From: Thermoplasmata archaeon
Lineage (GTDB): Archaea > Thermoplasmatota > Thermoplasmata > Halarchaeoplasmatales > Halarchaeoplasmataceae
Direction: 5' to 3'
NCBI GenBank assembly: GCA_003554965.1
Contig: PWHR01000037.1
Span: forward strand, 62,001-126,000
DNA: 64,000 nucleotides
In this document: positions 16,691 to 25,139 of the stretch, in pieces
Position numbering within the stretch: the first letter of the stretch is position 1
How the letters are laid out: every line of letters begins with the position of its first letter
Translations under genes and position numbers: made by a program
Notes under the pieces: model-generated
The model's database searches: none
What the model was told of the DNA's origin: nothing
What the model saw: the letters and a program-made list of their open reading frames with translations, nothing else

Positions 16691-16701
16691 AAGTTTATTA
16701 T
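16691..16701 (+). promoter_or_regulatory. TATA-like box of the por operon
   Basis: AAGTTTATTAT is ~40-48 bases before ATG 16739, leaving a short leader with the ribosome site AAAAGGTGA. Confidence 0.4.
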
Positions 16702-16738
16702 CCATCGTCATTTCATCCTTTTAAAAGGTGAAACTAGC

Positions 16739-17287
16739 ATGTATGAAGTACGATTCCACGGTAGAGGTGGACAGGGTGCCGTGACTGCTGCCCACACGCT
16801 TGCAGAAGCGGCTTTCAGAGAGGATAAAGATGTTCAGTCCTTTCCCATGTTCGGTGTAGAAAGGAGAGGTGCCCCTGTTGCGGCCTTTGCCAGGATCGAT
16901 GAAAAGGAAATAGATATAAAGACACAGATATACGAGCCGGATATGGTCATCGTATTGGACATGAGTCTCTTGGACGTTGTTGATGTAACCGACGGTCTAA
17001 AAGAAGGCGGAAAGGTAATTTTGAATACCGCGAAGGATCCGTCGGAATTTGATTTCGATGATGCAGAGGTCTACACTGTGAACGCGACCAAGATAGCTGT
17101 TGACAATGGACTTGGAACAGAAACCAACCCGATCGTGAACACCGCCGTTTTGGGTGCATATTCAAAAGTAGCGGGTAACGTGGATATAGAGAACGTTAAA
17201 AAGGCGATAGAGAACAACGTCCCTGTGAAACACGATGAGAACAAAAAAGCAGCGGAAGAAGCTTACGAAAATGTAATTGGGGTGTAA
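16739..17287 (+). CDS. porC: Pyruvate-type 2-oxoacid:ferredoxin oxidoreductase, gamma subunit
   Basis: A 182-residue gamma subunit with [15 protein letters not shown] at the start and [15 protein letters not shown], both typical of PorC. The [14 protein letters not shown] segment is also conserved. First gene of a porC-porD-porA-porB operon with 2-5 base spacers. Subunit order gamma-delta-alpha-beta is typical of archaeal pyruvate/2-ketoisovalerate enzymes. AAAAGGTGA precedes the ATG. Confidence 0.9.
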   Translation: MYEVRFHGRGGQGAVTAAHTLAEAAFREDKDVQSFPMFGVERRGAPVAAFARIDEKEIDIKTQIYEPDMVIVLDMSLLDVVDVTDGLKEGGKVILNTAKDPSEFDFDDAEVYTVNATKIAVDNGLGTETNPIVNTAVLGAYSKVAGNVDIENVKKAIENNVPVKHDENKKAAEEAYENVIGV

Positions 17288-17289
17288 AC

Positions 17290-17559
17290 ATGTCAAAGGT
17301 TAAAATAACTATAGCTGGAGTAAACAAAAAGCCAGGTAGTTCAAGAGAATACAAGACAGGTGGTTGGAGAACGATGAAACCGGAAGTCGATATTGAGAAG
17401 TGTATACAATGTTTAAAATGCTTCGATTATTGCCCTGATGGAGCTGTAAAGAAAACCGAAGATGCCATAGAGTTCGATCTTGATTACTGCAAAGGTTGCG
17501 GCATCTGTGAAAGAGAGTGTCCGGTAGATGCTATCGAGATGAAAGTGGAGGAGAAGTGA
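17290..17559 (+). CDS. porD: Pyruvate-type ferredoxin oxidoreductase, delta subunit
   Basis: An 89-residue ferredoxin-like subunit. After a ~40-residue N-terminal segment containing the conserved [11 protein letters not shown], it carries [12 protein letters not shown] and [12 protein letters not shown], binding two 4Fe-4S clusters. It transfers electrons from the TPP site to ferredoxin. It starts 3 bases after porC and ends 5 bases before porA. Confidence 0.9.
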   Translation: MSKVKITIAGVNKKPGSSREYKTGGWRTMKPEVDIEKCIQCLKCFDYCPDGAVKKTEDAIEFDLDYCKGCGICERECPVDAIEMKVEEK

Positions 17560-17563
17560 TAAT

Positions 17564-18763
17564 ATGGGTGAACAAAAAGGTTTGACGATCCAAGGAAATA
17601 TGGCTACCGCTTTGGGTGCAAAGCTCTGCAAACCCGATGTTATACCAGCTTATCCTATAACTCCGTCGACTCTCTTCCCTGAGAAAATCTCGGAATACAT
17701 AGCCGACGGTGAATTGGATGCTGAGATGATCAGAGTTGAGAGTGAGCATTCAGCGATGAGTGCCTGTATAGGCGCATCACTTACTGGGGCTAGAACCTGT
17801 ACAGCTTCAGCATCACAGGGAGTAGCGTTGATGCATGAGATGTTGTTTATAGCTGCAGGGATGCGTTTACCGATCGTCATGGCGGTAGGTAATCGAGCAT
17901 TGTCTGCTCCGATAAACATATGGGCAGATCATCAGGACACCATGGCTTCGAGAGATTCTGGATGGATGCAGTTCTATGCGGAAAAGAACCAGGAAGGTCT
18001 CGACCTTATGATACTCGCCTTCAGGATCGCCGAAGATGAAAGAATACTTCTTCCGGCGATGGTCGGCATCGACGGATTCGTTTTGACTCATACGGTAGAA
18101 GGTGTGCAAGTACCTGCGCAGGAAGATGTTGATGAATTTTTACCATCCTATGAACCCCCCCATGGAAAACTCGATCCAGAGGAACCTATGACCTTCGGCT
18201 CGTTAGGCACGCCGGAATATTATCAGGAGTTAAAACATGATCAGACACAGGCGATAGAGAACGCCCCTGAGGTAATAGACGAGATATTCGACGAGTTTGA
18301 AGAAGAATTCGGTAGAGAATACAATAGAGTTACTCCTTACAAATGTGAGGACGCCGATATAATTCTATTAACGATGGGTTCCATGAGCGGTACTGCAAGA
18401 GCTGCTGTCGATGAGATGCGCGAAGAAGGTAAAAAGGTCGGTCTAGCGAAAATGACAGTTTTCAGACCATTCCCAAGTGATCTCATAAAAGAGATATTAG
18501 GTGATGCTGACGGTGTCGCTGTAGTCGATAGGAACATATCTCCTGGTTTTGGAGGAGCCGTTTTTGCTGAAACAGCTGGAACATTTATAAACGAGAGCAA
18601 GTCCCCTCTTCTGAAGAATTTCATAGTCGGTCTTGGCGGAAGAGAGATATTCAAAAAGAACTTCAAAGAGATGTACGAGAAGACTAAAGAAGCGGTTGAA
18701 ACAGGTGAAGTCGAAAAACCGGTAGAATGGATTAATATGGATGAGGATGTGATGAGGGGATAG
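17564..18763 (+). CDS. porA: Pyruvate-type ferredoxin oxidoreductase, alpha subunit
   Basis: A 399-residue alpha subunit: NMATALGAKLCKPDVIPAYP, ITPSTLFPEKISE, VESEHSAMSACIGASLTGAR, and the PorA-typical region MAVGNRALSAPINIWADHQD, with domain III near GSMSGTARAAVDEMR and AVVDRNISPGFGGAVF. This is the standard length. It binds substrate and CoA with PorB to make acyl-CoA, CO2 and reduced ferredoxin. Pyruvate is the likely substrate, but branched 2-oxoacids cannot be excluded. Confidence 0.92.
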   Translation: MGEQKGLTIQGNMATALGAKLCKPDVIPAYPITPSTLFPEKISEYIADGELDAEMIRVESEHSAMSACIGASLTGARTCTASASQGVALMHEMLFIAAGMRLPIVMAVGNRALSAPINIWADHQDTMASRDSGWMQFYAEKNQEGLDLMILAFRIAEDERILLPAMVGIDGFVLTHTVEGVQVPAQEDVDEFLPSYEPPHGKLDPEEPMTFGSLGTPEYYQELKHDQTQAIENAPEVIDEIFDEFEEEFGREYNRVTPYKCEDADIILLTMGSMSGTARAAVDEMREEGKKVGLAKMTVFRPFPSDLIKEILGDADGVAVVDRNISPGFGGAVFAETAGTFINESKSPLLKNFIVGLGGREIFKKNFKEMYEKTKEAVETGEVEKPVEWINMDEDVMRG

Positions 18764-18765
18764 AT

Positions 18766-19644
18766 ATGACGGAAGAAGATAAAGAATTGTTTGCATCCGG
18801 TCACAGGATGTGTGCTGGGTGCGGTGAAGGAACTGCAATGCGAGCCATCTTGAACGTAGCGGGCCCCAACACGATAGCCACCGTAGCTACGGGATGTTTG
18901 GAAGTCACTACAACGGCTTATCCTCAAACTGCATGGGATATACCGCTGGTTCATGCAGCTTTCGAGAACGCTGCCAGCGTCGCTTCAGGTATCGAATCAG
19001 CTTTAAAACAGATGGGTGAGAAAGGAGAGACCAATATCATATCTTTTGCAGGTGACGGAGGTACTTTCGATATAGGATTCCAGGCATTGTCAGGTATGTT
19101 CGAAAGAAAGCACAATGTGACTCACATATGCTTGGATAATGAGGCATATATGAATACAGGAATCCAGCGCTGCAGCTCAACACCCTATGGCGCTTCTACC
19201 ACTACGTCCCCTTCTGGAGATGTGAGTATAGGTGAAGATAGACCCAAAAAACCACTAGCGAGGATCTCAGCGGCCCACGACATACCCTATGCTGCGACAG
19301 CCACTATAGCTTACATCGACGATTTAAAGAAGAAAGTAAAAAAGGCTTTAGAAGCCGACGGTCCCGCCCTTGTGCACGTTTTCGCTCCTTGCCCTACCGG
19401 TTGGAGGCACGGTAGCGATGACACTATAGAACTTTCGAAGCTAGTTGTTGAAACAGGTATATTCGTACTCTGGGAAGCGGAAGACGGCGAGATATGTGAT
19501 ATAAATATTACAAAGAAGCCGAAGGAAAGGAAACCTGTGGAAGAATATCTAAAGAAACAGAGAAGATTTGCACACCTCACCGATGAACACATCGAAAAGA
19601 TACAGAAAGAAGTGGACGAGAAGTGCGAGCAGTACGGCTTTTAA
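18766..19644 (+). CDS. porB: Pyruvate-type ferredoxin oxidoreductase, beta (TPP) subunit
   Basis: A 292-residue TPP subunit. MCAGCGEGTAMRAIL gives two of the cluster-binding Cys; the TPP motif is GDGGTFDIGFQALSGMFERK ... DNEAYMNTG; PCPTGWRHGSDDTIEL and WEAEDGE are typical PorB features. It follows porA by 2 bases and is the last gene of the operon. A T-rich tract follows directly. Confidence 0.92.
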   Translation: MTEEDKELFASGHRMCAGCGEGTAMRAILNVAGPNTIATVATGCLEVTTTAYPQTAWDIPLVHAAFENAASVASGIESALKQMGEKGETNIISFAGDGGTFDIGFQALSGMFERKHNVTHICLDNEAYMNTGIQRCSSTPYGASTTTSPSGDVSIGEDRPKKPLARISAAHDIPYAATATIAYIDDLKKKVKKALEADGPALVHVFAPCPTGWRHGSDDTIELSKLVVETGIFVLWEAEDGEICDINITKKPKERKPVEEYLKKQRRFAHLTDEHIEKIQKEVDEKCEQYGF

Positions 19645-19675
19645 AAACCCCTCTTTTACTTTTTTTCTTTTAGGT
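19645..19675 (+). terminator. T-rich terminator after porB
   Basis: CCCCTCTTTTACTTTTTTTCTTTT directly follows the porB stop and lies between convergent genes. Poly-T tracts of this type end archaeal transcripts. Confidence 0.5.
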
Positions 19676-19676
19676 T

Positions 19677-19904
19677 TTACTCTTCTACCGTCTCGATAGA
19701 ATACGAAACATCGTATCCTTCGAGAGTGGCATGTATTTTATCGGCGAACCACACGGCTTCTTTTACTTCAGCACCGTCATCCCAATCATAGACCATGTCG
19801 TATTCGCCTTTCTGTGGTTCGAAGCCAAGACCGTGAAGAACGTCCATGACATCGGACGGTTTGGCTCCTTCGCTATTGAACATCAGCATTATGTAGGTCT
19901 TCAT
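19677..19904 (-). CDS. Small conserved-looking acidic protein, unknown
   Basis: A 75-residue acidic protein starting MKTYIMLMFNSEGAKPSDVMD, with GLGFEPQKGEYDMVYDW and VKEAVWFADKIHATLEGYDV. Alternating strands and helices suggest a small alpha/beta fold such as an ACT- or ferredoxin-like domain. ATG 19904 replaces the track's TTG 19916. It is monocistronic between por and a glycosyltransferase. Function not recognised. Confidence 0.65.
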   Translation of the reverse strand: MKTYIMLMFNSEGAKPSDVMDVLHGLGFEPQKGEYDMVYDWDDGAEVKEAVWFADKIHATLEGYDVSYSIETVEE

Positions 19905-19960
19905 GGTATTAAACAATAAAATTCCTATTATTAATCATTTGCCTTTGGTTTGCGAAGCAC

Positions 19961-20758
19961 TTAAAGCGGTTTGTCGGATTCTTCAGGCCTATTACCGAAA
20001 AGTTTGCATCCAACATAACCGAAGAATGCGGGTATCATTCTGATGAAATACCAAGGGGTGATCTGATGGTCCAGCATCTTGGCGGGTGAATACTTACTCC
20101 AAAGTTTTCCGTGTTTCATGGTCAATTGCTTTCGACCAAAACCGTTCCAAAATGCCTGCTTAAAGAACCCGTAGAAGCTCCCTCTTGTTCTATGGTATAC
20201 AATAGCGTCTTTATTGTATCCTATCGATGCGCCCGCTTCTACCGCTCTGAGGTTAAGATCGATATCCTCAGCGGTCTGAAACCAGGGATCGAATCCATCT
20301 ATCTTTTTGAACACCTCTTTATCGTAGAGAAGGTTACAGCTAGGATAGGTTATATCGTATCCTTTATAAAAGAGTTCGACTCTTTCTAACTCTTCGAAGC
20401 TGTGATAACCTATTGAAATGGTCTTTCCCGCAACGATGTCATACTCTTCTGCAGTCTTTCTCATCTCCTCTGCCCAGAATGGATTCACGATAGCATCGCC
20501 GTCTATGAAAGCCACTAGATCTCCTTCTGCCTTTTTCACACCGAAATTTCTCGATTTTCCTCTAGTTCCTCCATGGACGTAAAGATTCACAAAATCATAC
20601 TCTTTTGAGTATTCTTTAACGATCTCTTGGGTTCTATCCTCGCTGTGCGCGTCGACGACTATGATCTCGATAGGCGGCTCTTGAACTACCAGACTATCGA
20701 GAAGATCGGGCATATCTCTTTCTTCATCTTTGACCGTTATAACTATACTGATTAGCAT
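19961..20758 (-). CDS. Family 2 glycosyltransferase
   Basis: A 265-residue GT-A enzyme. The N-terminus ISIVITVKDEERDMPDLLDSL, the nucleotide-sugar site IIVVDAHSEDRTQEI, the DxD motif in VAFIDGDAIV and the ED acceptor motif FQTAEDIDLNLRA are all present. The end contains one weak hydrophobic segment (IRMIPAFFGYVG) that may touch the membrane. Likely adds a sugar to a lipid or polysaccharide. No other sugar genes are nearby. Confidence 0.88.
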   Translation of the reverse strand: MLISIVITVKDEERDMPDLLDSLVVQEPPIEIIVVDAHSEDRTQEIVKEYSKEYDFVNLYVHGGTRGKSRNFGVKKAEGDLVAFIDGDAIVNPFWAEEMRKTAEEYDIVAGKTISIGYHSFEELERVELFYKGYDITYPSCNLLYDKEVFKKIDGFDPWFQTAEDIDLNLRAVEAGASIGYNKDAIVYHRTRGSFYGFFKQAFWNGFGRKQLTMKHGKLWSKYSPAKMLDHQITPWYFIRMIPAFFGYVGCKLFGNRPEESDKPL

Positions 20759-20802
20759 TTTTATCGAAGTTCCTGATCCTTTAACCTTTAATTATGGGTG
20801 CT

Positions 20803-20817
20803 CGTATTTAAAATACG
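20803..20817. promoter_or_regulatory. 15-base palindrome in a divergent intergenic region
   Basis: CGTATTT-A-AAATACG is a perfect inverted repeat with 7-base arms between the glycosyltransferase and AMMECR1 genes. It could be an operator; it also contains TATA-like sequence. Confidence 0.25.
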
Positions 20818-20878
20818 CCCCCTCTCACTAGAGTCTAATCCCATAAATTAAATATTGTTGGACCTTAATTGATGAAAT

Positions 20879-21490
20879 ATGTTTACTCAGGAAGATGGCG
20901 AGAAGGCGGTTGCGCTAGCTCGAAGCGCTGTAGAGAGTGAAGTGAAAGGTGAGGATATTCCAGACTTAGAACTCCCGGATAAATTCAGTGAAAAGATGGG
21001 GGCTTTCGTTACCTTGAACAGGCATCCTTCAGAGGAATTGAGAGGCTGTATAGGCTATCCAGAACCCACGTTTCAACTCAAGGAAGCCATCATCCAAGGA
21101 GCAAAAAATGCAGCTCTTCAGGATCCACGTTTTCCCCGGCTGAAGGAAGAAGAACTTGATTCTGTGGTGGTCGAGGTCAGCTTATTGACACCGCCCGAAA
21201 AACTCGAATTTGACGAACCTGAAGAACTACCTAAGAAGATTGTCTGTGGTAAACACGGTTTGATCATTGCCAAAGGCGGTCGGAGAGGTCTACTCCTTCC
21301 CCAAGTCCCTGTTGATCAAGATTGGGATGAAGAACAATTTTTAGACCAAACCTGTAGGAAGGCCGGTTTGAGATCAAAAGAATGGAGAGAAGGAAACTGT
21401 GACCTGCAAGTTTTTAAAGGTGTAATCTTCGCAGAGATGAAACCTAATGGCGAAGTGATAAAAAGGGAAATTGGTAAGGATGATAATTAA
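20879..21490 (+). CDS. AMMECR1-domain protein
   Basis: A 203-residue AMMECR1-family protein with the hallmark LRGCIGYPEP motif (near residue 54) and NAALQDPRFPRL, then VEVSLLTPPEKL and GLLLPQVPVDQDWD. In some archaea and bacteria this domain sits beside MEMO or radical-SAM proteins; the biochemical role is not settled. It overlaps the dihydroorotase by 11 bases, so the two are translationally linked. Confidence 0.9.
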   Translation: MFTQEDGEKAVALARSAVESEVKGEDIPDLELPDKFSEKMGAFVTLNRHPSEELRGCIGYPEPTFQLKEAIIQGAKNAALQDPRFPRLKEEELDSVVVEVSLLTPPEKLEFDEPEELPKKIVCGKHGLIIAKGGRRGLLLPQVPVDQDWDEEQFLDQTCRKAGLRSKEWREGNCDLQVFKGVIFAEMKPNGEVIKREIGKDDN

Positions 21491-22724
21491 GGGGACCGCT
21501 TACGTAAAGGGCGAGTACGAAAATTGTTACATCGGGATCGAAGAGAAAAATATCGATTTTGTGAAAAAGAGTTTAAAAACTACGGAGGAAGTTAAAAAAT
21601 TCGATGGAGTTATCCTCCCAGCAGGAACCGATCTTCATGTCCACTTTAGAGATCCTGGTATGACAAAGAAGGAAGATTTTCACACGGGATCGATGAGTGC
21701 GGCTTGTGGTGGGATAACCACTGTGATGGATATGCCCAACACCGATCCTCCCACGAACACATATGGGAGGTTGAAAGAAAAGATAAAGATCGGGGAAAAC
21801 AAATCAGTGATCGATTTTGGACTCTATGGACTGCTGAGTGAAGAGATAGAGGATATGAAGGAACTGACCGATTTTTTTAAAGTTTATATGGCCCCCTCTA
21901 CCAGTGCCGAACGTTTAGAGGAAGCAGAACTTATGGGCTTACTGCAGAAAGCTGGGTCGTTAGGGGCAAAAGTCGCGTTTCACTGTGAAGACGAAAACTT
22001 CTTTGAGGAGGACTCTTTCGAAGATCTTTCGGAGTTCAACAAAAGTCGGCCGCTTGAGAGCGAACTCAACTGTATAGATAAACTAGATGATCTGCCCTGT
22101 GAAGAAAAGTACATATGCCATCTCACAACGAGAGAATCCCTGGAACGAGTGGACGACCTAGGATACATCGGAGAGGCGACCCCTCATCATCTGTTTTTGA
22201 GTACGGACGCTTTTCTGGGCCCCTACGGCAAAGTGAATCCTCCCTTAAGGAGCCACATGAAACAGTATGAGCTTTGGGAAGACTTTGAGAGAGGAAGATT
22301 AGATATAGTGGCTAGTGATCATGCCCCACATCTAGAAAAGGAGAAAGAGGAAATTAAACAAGCTCCTTCTGGCGTGCCTGGCGTGGAGACGATGTATCCT
22401 CTACTTCTAAACGAGGTAGCAAGGGGCAGGGTCTCGATCTCCAACGTGATCGATATGGTAGCTTTGAATCCCGCTAAGCGATTGGGGTTGAAAAAGGGTA
22501 AGATAGAAGAAGGATACAGATCTGACCTCATTCAGATCGAATTCCGTGATAATGAACCTATCGATAGCGATAAATTACACTACAAATGTGGATGGACTCC
22601 TTTCGAAGGCTTTCAGGGCATCTTCCCTAAAAAGGTTTTGTCGAAGGGTGAAGTCATAGTCGAGGACAAACAGTTTGTAGGAGAGAAGGGGGAAGGAGAA
22701 TACTTGAAGAAAAATAACATATAA
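21480..22724 (+). CDS. pyrC: Dihydroorotase
   Basis: A 414-residue dihydroorotase, third step of pyrimidine synthesis (carbamoyl-aspartate to dihydroorotate). Metal-binding DLHVHFRDPGMTKKEDF is intact, followed by GGITTVMDMPNTDPPT, FHCED, ATPHHLFL and ASDHAPH with the catalytic Asp, and KVNPPLR. ATG 21480 is preferred over the track's TTG 21471. Near the metal site the usual carbamylated Lys is not obvious (VYMAPSTSA segment), as in some class I members. No other pyr gene is adjacent. Confidence 0.9.
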   Translation: MIIKGTAYVKGEYENCYIGIEEKNIDFVKKSLKTTEEVKKFDGVILPAGTDLHVHFRDPGMTKKEDFHTGSMSAACGGITTVMDMPNTDPPTNTYGRLKEKIKIGENKSVIDFGLYGLLSEEIEDMKELTDFFKVYMAPSTSAERLEEAELMGLLQKAGSLGAKVAFHCEDENFFEEDSFEDLSEFNKSRPLESELNCIDKLDDLPCEEKYICHLTTRESLERVDDLGYIGEATPHHLFLSTDAFLGPYGKVNPPLRSHMKQYELWEDFERGRLDIVASDHAPHLEKEKEEIKQAPSGVPGVETMYPLLLNEVARGRVSISNVIDMVALNPAKRLGLKKGKIEEGYRSDLIQIEFRDNEPIDSDKLHYKCGWTPFEGFQGIFPKKVLSKGEVIVEDKQFVGEKGEGEYLKKNNI

Positions 22725-22772
22725 CTTGTCTTAATGAATGATATATAGTACAAGATATAGGAGCGTGTAAAA

Positions 22773-23753
22773 TTGACTAAAGAAACTTATGTGGAAGACC
22801 TGATCGAAGGGGATGAGATAAACGACAGATTTGCCATAAAAGAAAAAAAACCACCGAAGGAATACACGAAGGGATGGTTCTTCAAACTTATCGTGGGAGA
22901 TAAGACTGGAAAGATACCTCTAGTCTATTGGGGAGGATCTGACGAAAGAGAGGTCCGTCAGCTTTATGAGGGACTAAAGGGAGGGGACGTGATCAAGGTT
23001 AGAGGGGTGGTTAGTTCTTTCAAGGGGGAGGAACAGATATCTATAAACGAGAAAGAACTGCACGGTATCGAAAGGGTAAGATGCGGTGAATACGAGGAGG
23101 CGGAATATATCCCTTCTACAAAGAAAGATGTAGAAAATATGTTCTCAAAACTTCTCCAGTTAGCTAGAACTATCGATGATGAGAACCTTTATGAACTTGT
23201 TTCATCCTTTTTGAAGGATGAAGATTTCGTAGGGAGTTTCAAACAAGCTCCTTACAGTAAGAGATATGCTTACAACTATCTGGGTGGCCTTCTTGAACAT
23301 ACCTTGATAGAGAGCAAAATCGCCGCCAACATCGCCGATATTTATGATGAGCTGGACAGGGACTTACTTCTTGCATCGGCGATCGTACATGATTTTGGTA
23401 AGGTAAGGGAATACAATACGACCACATCTATAGAACTCACAAACGAGGCCCAGCTCGTGGGTCATACCGTGATGTGCGAGAGGATGATAAACGAGAGGAT
23501 AGAAAGCATACCGGACTTTCCGGAGGAGTTAAAATTAAAACTTGCCCATATCGTTCTATCACACCACGGCGATTACGAATGGGGTAGTCCACGGAGTCCT
23601 AGGACGGAGGAGGCTGTAGCACTTCATCATATCGATCTTTTGGCAGTTAGGCTGAGCGGCTTCATCCAGGCCAAAGAAGAGTTAGATCCAGAAGACGAAG
23701 AGATGATCTATGTTTCTAAGGAAGGCGTACAGAGACCTATATTCAACAGATGA
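22773..23753 (+). CDS. OB-fold plus HD-domain protein, YhaM-like 3'-5' exonuclease
   Basis: A 326-residue protein with an N-terminal OB-fold (residues 1-100; KLIVGDKTGKIPLVYWGG, GDVIKVRGVVSSFKG) and an HD phosphohydrolase domain: GGLLEHTL, AIVHDFGKVREY, LVGHTVM and LSHHGDYEWGSP. This domain order is that of Bacillus YhaM, a 3'-to-5' exoribonuclease. The start is TTG 22773 with a TAGGAG site. It is ~50 bases after pyrC. The exact substrate in archaea is inferred. Confidence 0.83.
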   Translation: MTKETYVEDLIEGDEINDRFAIKEKKPPKEYTKGWFFKLIVGDKTGKIPLVYWGGSDEREVRQLYEGLKGGDVIKVRGVVSSFKGEEQISINEKELHGIERVRCGEYEEAEYIPSTKKDVENMFSKLLQLARTIDDENLYELVSSFLKDEDFVGSFKQAPYSKRYAYNYLGGLLEHTLIESKIAANIADIYDELDRDLLLASAIVHDFGKVREYNTTTSIELTNEAQLVGHTVMCERMINERIESIPDFPEELKLKLAHIVLSHHGDYEWGSPRSPRTEEAVALHHIDLLAVRLSGFIQAKEELDPEDEEMIYVSKEGVQRPIFNR

Positions 23754-23762
23754 CGATCTTCC

Positions 23763-24530
23763 TCAACCTTCTTTAGATATATCGAATCCACAGCTTTTAA
23801 GTATCTCGAGCTGATCATCAAGATCATCATACCACTGACCCCACTTACGTGATATGTGCTCTGTCCAACTGTAGTCCTCGTAAGTGAACGTCTCCTCATC
23901 CTTTTCTTTCAAAGATATCATGGCATCGAGATTGCGGTAATAATCTTCTTTTAGGAAGCCTTCGTCCATTTTTTCTTTTGCCTCTTCCACTTTTTCGTCA
24001 TCCAACTCAGGATATTGATCTTCGAAAAGAACGAAATCCAATGGATAGCGCGGTCTAACTGGTGGATCTTCTGCAGGATATCCTACGACCAGCTGAACCA
24101 TAGGGAAGACCTTTTCAGGTAGTTCGTACTTCCCCTTGAGACTTTTGGCGGTTCTTATAGGAGCACCCAGATAACAGGGCCCCAATCCCATGCTCTCCGC
24201 TGCGATGACCATGTTCTGAGCAAAGTAGGATGCATCCTGTAATCCAAAGAGGAGCATCGATAGATCATTAGTGACGATTTCCCATCCTCTCTTTTCCATG
24301 ATCTTTTCCAATTTATGTATATCTACACAGATAGTGAAAAGGACCGGTGCCTGGAAAGGCAGGTTTTCTTCTTCTTTTTCTACTATGACACTGTACATCT
24401 GAGATACAAATGGAGCCTGTTGTCCGGCTTTAACTATTTTTTCTATCTTTTCATCTTCGACTTTTCTATCTTCGTATTCTCTTATAGAACGATGACTCAA
24501 GAGAGTACCTATAGTTGGATTCTCTTTCAT
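23763..24530 (-). CDS. Nitroreductase-family flavoprotein (NfsA/FRP-like)
   Basis: A 255-residue flavin oxidoreductase. SHRSIREYEDRKV is the N-terminal FMN phosphate motif; QNMVIAAESMGLGPCYLGAPI and MVQLVVGYPAEDPPVRPR are the central and C-terminal cofactor motifs. The ~60-residue acidic C-terminal extension, ending near WTEHISRKWG, resembles the FRP/NfsA subgroup. Likely NAD(P)H-dependent FMN reductase; natural substrate unknown. Convergent with the OB-HD gene. Confidence 0.85.
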   Translation of the reverse strand: MKENPTIGTLLSHRSIREYEDRKVEDEKIEKIVKAGQQAPFVSQMYSVIVEKEEENLPFQAPVLFTICVDIHKLEKIMEKRGWEIVTNDLSMLLFGLQDASYFAQNMVIAAESMGLGPCYLGAPIRTAKSLKGKYELPEKVFPMVQLVVGYPAEDPPVRPRYPLDFVLFEDQYPELDDEKVEEAKEKMDEGFLKEDYYRNLDAMISLKEKDEETFTYEDYSWTEHISRKWGQWYDDLDDQLEILKSCGFDISKEG

Positions 24531-24644
24531 TTTAAACCTCGAGTTAAGATTTAGTTTTGTATATTTATTTTTAATGGTTATTACCTCCTCAAGATCAAAA
24601 GGTCAATTTTTAATAGTGGTCTGCATTAAGTATATTGGAAAAAG

Positions 24645-25085
24645 ATGAGTGCAGAAGAGGAAATAGAGTGCGAGAACTGCGGTGAGATGATACCTCCAGA
24701 AACAGAAGAATGTCCCAATTGTGGGGAGGATCAGACCGTGGAAAATGACAATTTATACGAACATGATAAGATAGAAAAGGCTATGGAAGCCCTCGATATG
24801 ATAGATGATGAGAGTTATCAGGTCAAAGGGGGAGACTCATCCTCTTTGGTTGAACGTCTCAAAGAATTAGCTCCTGACGATCTTCAGAAAAGAGAGAAGA
24901 GAACACCTCTCAGGAGTGAAGTTGAAAGAGAGGAGCTCGATTACAAAGATATGGATGAAGAAGAGGCGGAGGAACTAGAAGAAGAGATGGAGGAAGTCGT
25001 TGAATATGAGTGTCCATTGTGTGGAACGACGGTTAGTGAGGATGACGAAGAGTGCCCCGGTTGCGGAGCTGTATTTCAGGAGTGA
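24645..25085 (+). CDS. Acidic protein with two zinc ribbons
   Basis: A 146-residue protein with CENCGEMIPPETEECPNCG at the start and CPLCGTTVSEDDEECPGCG at the end, two treble-clef-like zinc ribbons separated by ~90 residues of very acidic, helix-prone sequence (MDEEEAEELEEEMEEVVEYE). The same ribbon style occurs in the tail of the 1638-residue surface protein. Probably a protein-protein adaptor. It is ~55 bases upstream of folP. Confidence 0.75.
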   Translation: MSAEEEIECENCGEMIPPETEECPNCGEDQTVENDNLYEHDKIEKAMEALDMIDDESYQVKGGDSSSLVERLKELAPDDLQKREKRTPLRSEVEREELDYKDMDEEEAEELEEEMEEVVEYECPLCGTTVSEDDEECPGCGAVFQE

Positions 25086-25139
25086 GATTGAAAAAGGTTA
25101 ATATTGCATAAACACTCTCTTTTTTCGTCGTGATGCGAT

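Noticed and set aside
18337-18954. 205-residue minus-strand ORF
   Set aside because: Antisense to porA/porB, no motif.
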